DNA of 64,000 nt from Locusta migratoria (lineage: Eukaryota; Arthropoda; Insecta; Orthoptera; Acrididae), in contig CM048745.1 in assembly GCA_026315105.1 (NCBI GenBank), positions 542,906,758-542,970,757 on the forward strand, written 5' to 3'. The stretch's first letter is position 1, and every line of letters starts with the position of its first letter. Positions 47,324 to 56,680 of this stretch are shown here, one piece after another. The notes under the pieces were generated by a model. It made no database searches, had not been told where the DNA came from, and was given only the letters and a program-made list of their open reading frames with translations. The translations under genes and the position numbers were made by a program.

Positions 47324-47904
47324 GTTGAAGATACCAAAAATCGTTTTGGCACTCTATAAATATGAAATTAGTTTGAGAGTACTCAGTAGATCATGAAAAT
47401 ATAGTATCGCCAAAGTCTCACAAGAGTAAAGATTTAGAAACCTTTGCCGGTTTGATGTTAATTTTTCTAGATATTTCATAACGCTGGAAAAAGTATTTGT
47501 TCAAACGTCCTGCTATATGTCGATATCAATACAATGGATCTGTAACTCAGTAGATTACTTTTATTTTCTATATATATTTGTGCAACATTCCATTCGTCTC
47601 CCTCACTATAAATACAAAAAAGTCGTCGGGGTATGTGGACGTATTTTATAAAATATGAAAGTGGAAGACAATAATCAATACGAAGCACAAATCAACAATA
47701 CATTGACGAGGTCTACGGTGTACAATACTGTTACGAGGTAAGGTTGATAGACAGCATAAACATTCCGTTGACACACGAGCTCAGCCGACTTCCGCCGATC
47801 AGAGAGGGGCCACGAAAAAGTGCGTGGCCTGTAATCGCATCTCGATCAGGCATACAACTGTTTTTTGCTTAACAGTGCGTTCAGATTCAGATCATGAACA
47901 AAAA
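47324..47904. other. Unassigned DNA
   Basis: No coding exon, RNA gene or known repeat recognised. Confidence 0.4.
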
Positions 47905-50319
47905 CATTGATTGGAATTCGGTATTAGGAAAAGGAAGAGAAGGAAAAATAGTAGGTGAATATGGACTGGGCAGAAGGAATGAAAGAGGAAGTCGCCTGGT
48001 AGAATTTTGCACGGAACATAATTTAATCATAACAAACACATGGTTTAAGAATCACAAAAGAAGGTTGTATACTTGGAAGAGACCAGGAGACACCGGAAGT
48101 TATCAGATAGATGTTATAATGGTAAAACATAGATTCCGGAAGCAGGTTATAAACTGCAAGACATACGCAGGGGCAGATATAGACTCTGACCATAACTTGT
48201 TAGTCATGAACTGTAGGCTGAAACTGAAAAAAATTGCAGAAAGGTAGGAAAATAAGGCGATGGGACCTAGATAAATTGAAGGAACGTGAAGTTCTGGTGA
48301 ATTTCAGAGGGAGATTTAGGCAACAATTGACAGAAACAGGGGGAAATAAAACAGTAGAAGAGGAATGGGTAGCATTGAGAGATGAAATATTGAAGGCATC
48401 AGAGGACAAAATAGGTAGAAAGGCAAGACCTAAAAAAATCCTTGGATAACACAGGAAATACTAAATTTAATTGATGAAAGGAGAAAATATAAAAACGCAG
48501 TAAATGAAACAGGCAAAATGGAGTACAGACGAGTAAGAAATGAGATTGATAGGAAGTGCAAAATGTCTAAGCAGGAGTGGCTAGAAGGCAAATGCAAATC
48601 TGTAGAAGAATGTATAAGAAGGGGAAAAGTAGATACCGCCTACAGGAAAATAAAAGAGACATTTGGGGACAAGAAAAGCAATTCTACGAATATCAAGAAC
48701 TCAGATGGGAAACCAGTTCTCAGCAAAGAAGGGAAAGCTGAAAGGTTGAAAGAGTACATAGAGCAGCTCTACAAAGGAAATGAACTTACAGACAATATCC
48801 TAAGAAGGGAAGAGGAAATAGATGAAGATGAAGTAGGAGATATTATACTGAGAGAAGAATTTGACAGAGCCCTGAAAGACCTAGGTCGAAACAAGGCCCC
48901 AGGAGTAGATGACATACCCTAAGAGCTACTAAAGTCTCTGGGAGAGCCAGCCATGACAAGACTACTTGAACTGGTGTGTAGGATGTATGAGACAGGCGAA
49001 ATACCCTCAGACTTTAAGAAAAATGTAATAATACCCATTCCAAAGAAATCAGGTGCAGACAGGTGTGAAAATTACAGAACCATCAGTTTCATAAGTCATG
49101 GTTGCAAAATTTTAACAGGAATTATCTTCAGGAGAATGGAAAACCTGGTAGAAGCTGACCTAGGGGAAGATCAGTTTGGATTCAGGAGGAACGTAGGAAC
49201 CCGGGAGGCAATACTCACCTTACGTCTTATCTTAGAAGATAGATTAAGGAAAGGCAAACCTACATATTTAGCCTTTGTAGATTTGGAGAAAGCGTTTGAC
49301 AATATTGACTGGACTACACTCTTTCAAATTCTGAAGTCAGCATGGGTAAAATACATGGAAAGGAGAGTTATTTACAACTTGTACAAAAGCCAGACCGCAG
49401 TTATTAGACTCGAAAGGCATGAAAGGGAAGCATCAGTTGGGAAGGGAGTAAAACAGGGTTGTAGTCCTTCTCCGATGTTATTCAATTTGTACGTTGAGCA
49501 GGCGGTGAAGGAAAGCAAGGAAAATTTTGGAATAGGGATTAAAGTTCAGGGGGAAGAAATGAAAACATTGTAATTCTGTCAGAGACAGCGAACGACCTGG
49601 AAGAGCAGTTGAATGGAATGGACAGTGTGATGAAGAGAGCGTATAAAATGAACATTAACAAGAGCAAAACAAAAATAATGGAATGCGGTCTTAGAAAATC
49701 TGGCGATGCTGAAGGAATTAGATTAGGTAACGAAACAGTTAAGGTGGTAGATGAGTTTTGTTATTGGGGTAGTAAAATAACATGCGATGGTCGCAGTACA
49801 GAGGATATAAAATGCAGAATGGCAATGGGAAGAAAAGCATTTTTTTAAAAGAGATATTTGCAAACATCGAATATTAACTTAAGTGTAAGGAAGTCTTTTC
49901 TGAAGGCATTTGTGTGGAGTGTTGCCTTGTACGGGAGTGAAACAAGGACGATAAGCAGTGCGGACAGGAAGAGAATAGAGGCTTTTGAAATGTGGTGCTA
50001 CAGAAGAATGCTGAAGATTAGGTGGGTAGATCATTTAACTAATGAAGAGGTACTGAACAGAATTGGCGAGAAAGGAAATTTTTGGCATACTCTAACTAAA
50101 AGAAGGGATCGCTTGGTTGGACACATTCTTAGACATCGGGGAATCGTAAATTTAGCATTGGAGGGAAGTGTGTGGGGTAAAAATCGCAGAGGGAGGCCAA
50201 GAGACGCGTATAGTAAGCAGATTCAAGTGGATGTGGGTTGCCGTTCTTATGAGGAGATGAAAAGGCTTGCTCAGGATAGAGTAGGGTGGAGAGCTGCATC
50301 AAACCAGTCTCTGGACTGA
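47905..50319 (+). pseudogene. Endonuclease-reverse transcriptase of RTE copy D; catalytic box deleted
   Basis: Keeps the end of the endonuclease (NTWFKNHKRRLYTWKRPGDT), the linker, and RT up to VKQGCSPSPMLFN. At 49562-49572 the sequence goes straight from the codons for KTL into taattctgtcag. The bases encoding R-F-A-D-D-I are missing, so the two catalytic aspartates are gone and the frame shifts. Other breaks: a frame change at 48246, an indel at about 48440, a stop at about 48921 and a T-run indel at 49843-49850. The C-terminal part (49858-50319) is open. Confidence 0.88.
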
Positions 50320-50340
50320 TGACCATAAGAACAACAACAA
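47905..50340 (+). mobile_element. RTE-like LINE copy D, 5'-truncated
   Basis: Begins inside the endonuclease domain (gattggaattcggtattagg matches copy B from about 17188) and ends gactgatgaccataagaaca followed by (ACA)n. Very similar to copy A along its length. No clear target duplication at the left junction. About 0.75 kb of the 5' end is missing relative to copy B. Confidence 0.92.
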
Positions 50341-50557
50341 CAACTGTCTCATCTCTAATGACGTTTATTCTAATATTTGTTGTACGAAAGTATTGGTTTG
50401 TATCTTGCCTGAATGCCATAAGGAGAAATAGGAGACATACTTAGTACCTATTGTGCGTAGGTAATATCTGTACTGTGCAATGATTTGACGACCTGTGACG
50501 CATCTGTGCAACGGTGGTTGCATAGTGTCAGGTGCGGTCTCCGCTTAGGAATTCAGG

Positions 50558-50585
50558 AGTGATCCACTTTTTTTGCTGTCAAGTG
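50558..50585 (-). repeat. 28-base repeat, inverted partner of 41924-41951
   Basis: agtgatccactttttttgct followed by gtcaagtg: exact reverse complement of 41924-41951. It lies between RTE copy D and the Tc1-like element. Confidence 0.85.
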
Positions 50586-50671
50586 GACCTTCCAACCATG
50601 GTAAAAAATTGCGTGATTTAAGCTGTATAAAAGTTACTGACTCTACAGACATGCTGCACAGATAAATTTTA

Positions 50672-52261
50672 CTTCTGGCCATTAAAATTACTACACCACG
50701 AAGAGGAAGTGCTACAAACGCGAAATTTAACCGACAGGAAGATGATGCTGTGATATGCGAAACATTAGCTTTTCAGAGCATTCAAATAAGGTTGGCACCG
50801 GTGGCGACACCTACAACGTGCTGACATGAGGAAAGTTTCCAACCGATTTCTCATACACAAACAGCAGTTGAGCGGCGTTTCTTGGTGAAACATTGTTGTG
50901 ATGCCTCGTGTAAGGAGTTGAAACGCGTACCATCACGTTTCCGACTTTGATAAAGGTCGGATTGTAGCCTATCGCGGTTGCGGTTTATCGTATCGCTATC
51001 CAATGACTGTTTAAAGAATATGTAATCGGTGGGTTCAGGAGGGCACTAAGGAACGCCGTGCTGGATGCCAACGACCTCGTATCACTAGCTGTCAAGATGA
51101 CAGGCATCTTATCCGCATGGCTGTAACGGATCGTGCAGCCACTTCTCGATCCCTGAGTCAACAGATGGGGACGTTTCCAAGACAACAGCCATCTGCACGA
51201 ACAATTGGACGTAGTTTGCAGCAGCATGGGCTATCAGCTCGGAGACCATGGCTGCGGTTACCCTTGACGCTGCATCACAGACAGGAGCGCCTGTTATGGT
51301 GTACGCAACGATGAACCTGGGTGCACGAATGGCAAAACGTCATTTTTGGATGAATCCAGGTTCTGTTTACAACATCATGATGGTCGCATCCGTGTATGGC
51401 GACATCGCGGTGACGCACATTGGAAGCGTGAATTCGTCATCGCCATACAGGCGTCTCATCCGGCCTGATGGTATGGGGTGCCAATGATTACACGTCTCGC
51501 TCAACTCTTGTTCGCATCGACGGCACTTTGAACAGAGGCCGTTACATTTCAGATATGTTGTGACCCGTGGCTCTATCGTTCATTCGATCCCTGTGAAACT
51601 CTACATTTCAGCAGGATAATGCACGACTGCGTATTGCAGGTCCTGTACGTCCCTTTCTGTATACGGAAAATGTTCGACTGCTGCCCTGGGCACCACATTC
51701 TCCAGATCTCTCACCGATTGAAAACGTCTGGTCAAAGGCGGCCGAGCAACTGGCTCGTCACAATACGCCAGTCACTACCCTTGACGATCTATGGTATCGT
51801 GTTGAAGCTCCATGGGCATCTGTACCTGTATACGCCATCCAAGCTCTGTTTGACTTCGCCGGCCGCGGTGGCCGAGGAGACTGAGGCGCTTCAGTCACGG
51901 TCTGCACGGCCACTACGTTCGGGGGTTCGAATCCCCCCTCGGGCATGGATATTTGTGCCGTCCTAGTTCGTAAGTAGTTCATAAGTAGTTTGTAAGTTTA
52001 GGGACTGATGACCCCGTAGTTAAGTCCCATAAGCTTTACAAACATTTGAACATTTTCTCTGTTTGGCTTCATGCTAAGGCGTATAAAGGCCGTCATTACG
52101 GCCAGAGGTGGTGGTTCTGGGTACTGATTTCTCAGGATCTATGCACTCAAATTGTGTGAAAATGAATTTACGTGTCAGTTCTAATATAATATATTTGTTC
52201 AATGAATACCCGTTTATCACGTGCATTTCTTCTTCTTGTAGCAATTTTATGGCCAGTAGTG
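50672..52261 (+). mobile_element. Tc1-like DNA transposon, decayed, with a nested SINE
   Basis: The ends form a TIR pair: left ctggccattaaaattactac and right, in reverse, ctggccataaaattgctaca. A TA dinucleotide borders both ends (TA is the Tc1/mariner target). The transposase is broken but legible: helix-turn-helix region, MAVTDRAATSRSLSQQMGTF, ARRPWLRLPLTLHHRQERL, then in other frames DESRF-, FQQDNARLR and PWAPHSPDLSPIENVW (the third acidic motif, SPDLSPIENVW). Without the SINE it would be about 1.39 kb, somewhat short for Tc1, so internal deletions are present (for example near 51000). Confidence 0.9.
51858..52056 (+). mobile_element. tRNA-derived SINE nested in the Tc1-like element
   Basis: A near-identical relative of the copy at 9106-9304: ggccgcggtggccgaggaga A-box region, gggggttcgaatcccccctc B box, hairpin at 52001-52028, tail aaacatttgaacatttt. 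Flanks ctctgtttgacttc (51844-51857) and ctctgtttggcttc (52057-52070) are a 14-bp target duplication with one mismatch. Confidence 0.93.
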
Positions 52262-52269
52262 TATATTGA

Positions 52270-52711
52270 AATTTTACGTTCTTTCAATGAATTTGTCAAG
52301 AAGTGGTTATCTTTGTCACATATATCCATGTCAGAAAGCTTCGGCAGCCCCTTTTGTGTGTTTTATTTGGTATTCATTTCTTGTGCCAGTACCACTACTT
52401 TAATGTGTGCTTAATTTTGTCCTGTAATGCCTATTTCCTCTTTACATACAAATCTTTGGGATAAATTTTTGGGATTTATCTGGCCCACGTTTGTAATTTA
52501 ATAATTAGTAAATCTCTGTCAATGATACAACCACTCTTTTCTCATGCATTAGCGTTAAATCATATCCGTTTCATGACTAACAATTAATATTTCCGCCTGT
52601 CAATAGGCCCAGATCAGTACAACCTCTCACATACCAATTTGCACTATGTATCCTCAGATATCCCTTAATTTCTGTCATATTCGTCATATTATGCTACAAC
52701 TGTAGTAAACA
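52270..52711. other. Unassigned DNA
   Basis: AT-rich, no feature recognised. Confidence 0.4.
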
Positions 52712-52720
52712 TACAAATTG

Positions 52721-53535
52721 AAACTTCCTGGCAGATTAAAATTGTGTGCCGGAACCGGGACTCGAACCTGGGACCTTTGCCTTTCGCGGGCAAGCGCACT
52801 ACCGAAGGCGGCATCGTGAGTCGTGTCGGGATAGAACAGTCGGTAGTGACTTGCCCGCGAAAGGCAAAGGTCCCAGGTTCGAGTCCCGGTTCCGGCACAC
52901 AATTTTAATCTGCCAGGAAGTTTCATATCAGCGCACACTCCGCTGCAGAGTGAAGTTTCATTCTGGAAACATCCCATGTCTCCACCATGTCCTTTCTTCC
53001 AGGAGTGCTAGTCTTGCGTGTTTGCAGGAGAGCTTCTGTGAAGTTTGGAAAGTAGGAGACGAGGTACTGGCGGAAGTAAAGTTGTGAGGCGGCATCGTGA
53101 GTCGTGTCGGGATAGCACAGTCGGTAGTGCGCTTACCCACGAAAGGCAAAGGTCCGAGGTTCGAGTCCCGGTTCTGGCACACAATTTTAATCTGCCAGGA
53201 AGTTTCATATCAGCGCACACTCCGCTGCAGAGTGAAGTTTCATTCTGGAAACATCCCATGTCTCCACCATGTCCTTTCTTCCAGGAGTGCTAGTCTTGCG
53301 TGTTTGCAGGAGAGCTTCTGTGAAGTTTGGAAAGTAGGCGACGAGGTACTGGCGGAAGTAAAGTTGTGACGCGGCATCGTGAGTCGTGTCGGGATAGCAC
53401 AGTCGGTAGTGCGCTTGCCCGCGAAAGGCAAAGGTCCCAGGTTCGAGTCCCGGTTCCGGCACACAATTTTAATCTGCCAGGAAGTTTCATATCAGCGCAC
53501 ACTCCGCTGCAGAGTGAAGTTTCATTCTGGAAACG
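52721..53535. repeat. Composite array of tRNA-like modules: one head-to-head hairpin plus about 281-bp tandem units
   Basis: Arms 52720-52805 and 52840-52924 are near-perfect inverted repeats (about 85 bases, one mismatch and one indel) around a 34-base spacer. Each arm is a tRNA-like module with the B box ggttcgagtcc. Direct units begin (gcggcatcgtgagtcgtgt) at 52808, 53089 and 53371, periods 281 and 282; the third is partial and ends at about 53534. The module tail reads cacacaattttaatctgcca then ggaagtttcat. The whole array is flanked by tacaaattg at 52712-52720 and 53536-53544, a 9-bp direct repeat. The anticodon loop lacks a normal U33, so these are not functional tRNAs. Small open frames here are repeat artefacts. 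Confidence 0.88.
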
Positions 53536-53653
53536 TACAAATTGTTTACAAGACAAACCTCATGCTGTTGTACAGGATGACCAGCCAGTCTAAAATAGTT
53601 TCGAGAAATAATTCAAAAAAAATTATTTCAAAATTTCGCCTCAGTTTTACAAG

Positions 53654-54317
53654 TGTTCTTCCACTGCGACATACGCCTTGACAACGTGAACAAGCCTGTC
53701 CACCTTGCAGGACAGAGCCGGCCAGAACCAGTATTGAATGCTGATTCTAAAATCACGCCACTCTTCTGGCGTCCGTGCTGAAACTACTGACGTTTCCATG
53801 CTACCGTGCAGCCAATAGCAGACGCCCACGTTTGATCACGTGTGCTACTGCTGGAGGACTCTGAGGTGCGAGCATCAGTTCCTTCGCTCTCTTCAGTTTG
53901 AGTTCTCCTACAGAACAGACGAACTCAAGAGGCTCAGCGTCTGTGCGGGGCGAACGGCCGCATGCCGTCCACTCCCGCCTAGCGGCTGTTCGGCATCAGC
54001 CACCAACTATGTGAACCATAACCATTACTGTAACCATTACCTTTTTCCGTTTTCTAATCCGTTTAGACTGGCACTCATTCGTTACATCCGTCCCCAGGGC
54101 GAGTCCCGCCATGTATCCCGTATTTCAGAATATACCAAATATTAACTTGAATTCTATCTTTTATTTGCCAGTCAGCCATCCTTCCTAGGGCGCTCACAAG
54201 CCTTCACCGCTCCGCCTTCCAGCCTGACAACGCTTCCAACCCATTTTATTTATGCAGCACTGGGAGGGGTTGTATAATTTTCCTATTATCCGTGGGATAA
54301 AGATCAAGTCCTGTACA
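53654..54317 (+). other. Probable LTR of a retrotransposon (5' LTR or solo)
   Basis: The block begins tgttcttccactgcgac and ends gatcaagtcctgtaca (TG...CA). It is followed after att by a primer-binding-site-like sequence at 54321. The 664-bp length suits an LTR. No second copy is in the window, so the boundaries are inferred from the termini and the PBS only. Confidence 0.5.
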
Positions 54318-54319
54318 AT

Positions 54320-55006
54320 TTGGCGTCCGAAGTGCGATCGATAACCCACCTTTCGGCCCTTAGGGTGGCCGCAAAATTTGGTTCACATTATGTTGTGTGG
54401 CTGGTAGACAGCCGCTATCCCGCCGAGCCACGGCACCGCCGCCGTGACATCCTAGCCGCCGCTGCATCTGCACATTCCGTGCGGGGTGCCAAGTCCAACG
54501 CCGCGCGCCTGCCTGCCGCAGCGCACGTGTGCGCTGTGTGCGTGACGCGCGACCTGCCGCAGTTGACCGCCGACTCGGCTGTGCACTACTACACGTGTGC
54601 AGCAAACCTGCGCGCACGAGGCGTAAAAAGTTACGCGCCGCATTCGTGCTACTGTTTCTGCCCACCGAAGGCACGTAAGTGCCATACTCCGATTGGCGCG
54701 GCCCAGCTGCCGCCGCCCACATACGTCGCCTACCGGCGCCGCTCGTCCGTAACTGCTGTGCGGATGAGGCGCCGCCCCACGTCTTCTCCCGGTCCGGCCA
54801 GGGAGAAGAAGATGGCTCCTTACCGCGGCCGAACCACTCGCAGCAACCCCAAGCAGCACGGACCACTCACCGCCCCCGCCACCCACGCCGCAGCCACGCT
54901 CGCGTCGTGCGACCGCGCATCGGCCGCCGTCCACCTGCCGCCCCCGCCTGCTGTGCACCGTACCACCGTCGTTCTGCACCGTGCCAAACCACGCCCCGAC
55001 GGATAA
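54320..55006 (+). other. CpG-rich open frame without ATG start, probably retroelement leader
   Basis: A 228-codon frame is open from the PBS-like site to TAA at 55006, but it starts at TTG inside the PBS, so it is not a normal start. Sequence is strongly GC- and CpG-rich (about 54400-55000) against an AT-rich background, which by itself lengthens open frames on all strands; the opposite strand is open too (55117-54452 and 54866-54360). Composition is Ala/Arg/Pro-rich with no known domain. It could be a leader or gag start of the adjoining LTR element, or a CpG island. Confidence 0.35.
54321..54338 (+). other. Primer-binding-site-like sequence
   Basis: tggcgtccgaagtgcgat. The first bases resemble the lysine-tRNA PBS (TGGCGCCCGAACAGGGAC), but the inner part differs. 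Placed 3 bases after the putative LTR end. Confidence 0.45.
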
Positions 55007-56255
55007 GTACAGACTGAGAACATGATTTGTTATTTCCTTTTGTTCCGAGGTGTCTCGAACTAATAGAGTAATTAAGATATTAACTTTCCCTAGGCTAAGT
55101 CCCCAGAGTGACTGCATTAGCTAATGTTGCAGTTATGTTAAAAAATACTCTGGTTGCCGGAAGTATGGAAGTTTCATTTTTTAATTAATTTGTAGCTTGT
55201 GTAATCACACAGGTTTAGAATTTTTGACAAAGTTTTCCACAAAACCTAGTAATATGTAGCCTGGCGTCTACAGTGAGAGAATTATTATGATATTTCTTCC
55301 ACTTAGTGTCACGATCTCTCTTTCCTTGATCTTTCCTATCTTTTCCGTGCCGTAAATGAAAATAAATTTCCGCCATCCACAGACGTGATGGGTTGAAGCA
55401 AGGCATTCCCCCTCCGAGCCGCGTCTGGCAGGAATTGAAAAATCATTGGTACAAGGGAGAAGTGTGAAATTCTCAATCTTGAAGGATGTGTGCTTTTGTT
55501 TTAAGATCAAACACCGACGCAATACCAGCGTTGAGGTCTTAAAAGAAAAACCACAAACAAAAAGTTTTCAAACGTGGTTGTGACTACCAGATTTGCTGAC
55601 GAGTTTAGACTGAAGTCCGCAGCCGCACAAACAGTCGTACACACGACTAGCGTCTGAAACTGTTGGAACTGTTAGAACGCTGTGTTGATCCACCACATTG
55701 TAAACCCAAGAATTAAACTTTCGCCCCTTCCTCCTCTACTCTCTGTATGTTTCTCTTTTTCCTCCTACGTATTTCTTTCTGTATGAGCTTTTCCTTCCGT
55801 AAAAGTGGTAGTTTCGCAAGCTGGTTACCAAAGCATGTGACGACAGTGTGCTTCAGGGCAAGAAATGTGAATCTTGTTGATTCCAAAATGTTTTACCGGA
55901 GAGAAGCCTGGTTGAGATGTGATAAGATAGCCTTTGAGAGATACCCGAATCCCTACTGCACCGTAAGTGACGCACAAGTAAAAGCTTTTCAAGCTGTTAC
56001 CCTCCAGAGGGCAGCTAAAGTTGAGTAATGTTTTAGCCGATGTAAAGGAGCCTATATGTAGTTGTCACATGGTGAGTCAAGAGTACCTCCTGTGAGCGTA
56101 ATATCCGTAAGAGGCGTATAAATAAGATAACTGTTGCACAAGACCAAGAAAAATCACTTTTTCCTTATTTCTATTATTGCCATTCTGCTTCTATATACCT
56201 CCTGATTTATGTCATACACGCATTTTCTTTGTCCGATTCCGAAACTTCCTTAACA
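55007..56255. other. Unassigned DNA
   Basis: No recognised gene. A 93-codon + frame at 55747-56028 (FRKSGSFASWLPKHV ... YPNPYCTVSDAQVKAFQ) has ordinary amino-acid composition but no motif I know. Confidence 0.4.
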
Positions 56256-56291
56256 GGGTCCATTATGTTGTTGTTGTTGTTGTTGTTTAGA

Positions 56292-56321
56292 GGGGACTAG
56301 ACTGCGTGGTCATCAGTCCCC
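56292..56321 (-). other. 3'-terminal hairpin of the I-type LINE, shared with SINE tails
   Basis: On the minus strand GGGGACT ... AGTCCCC, a 7-bp stem around a loop GATGACCACGCAGTCT, just upstream of the (CAA)n end. The same stem and the GATGACC loop start occur at the 3' end of the main SINE family. Confidence 0.8.
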
Positions 56322-56680
56322 TGTTGCGAGCTAAGTCAATACGGCGTAATGCATCCTGCAAAACAATGCGTGACTCACACATCAGAAAAACTCATAATGG
56401 GCACGTAATGAGGGGAAATGAGTTCAGGACACTCAAAGAAGAAATCCTAAAGAGGAAAGAAACGTAGAAAGAAGAAAACTGAAAGAGGAAAGAAACATAA
56501 CTGTACTAAAAGGTTACAGCAGAAAAGTGTGGCTGGCTGATCGCGAGGATAATAAAGGATGAGCCAGCCACTCTGCACATTCTAAAACATACGAGTAAAA
56601 GCAGGGAGACAGCACAAAAGAAGAAGAGTAAAAATTTGTGAAAGATGGGTGCCTGAGAGATCAGACTAAATTACCCACCT

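Noticed and set aside
52840..52905. Functional tRNA genes in the 52.7-53.5 kb array
   Set aside because: The anticodon stem closes on a loop CGCGAAA without U33, and the modules are embedded in long repeat units, so they are tRNA-derived repeats.
54320..55006. 228-codon + frame as a host protein gene
   Set aside because: Starts at TTG inside a PBS-like site, has no recognisable domain, and the opposite strand is open over the same GC-rich stretch; better explained by composition.
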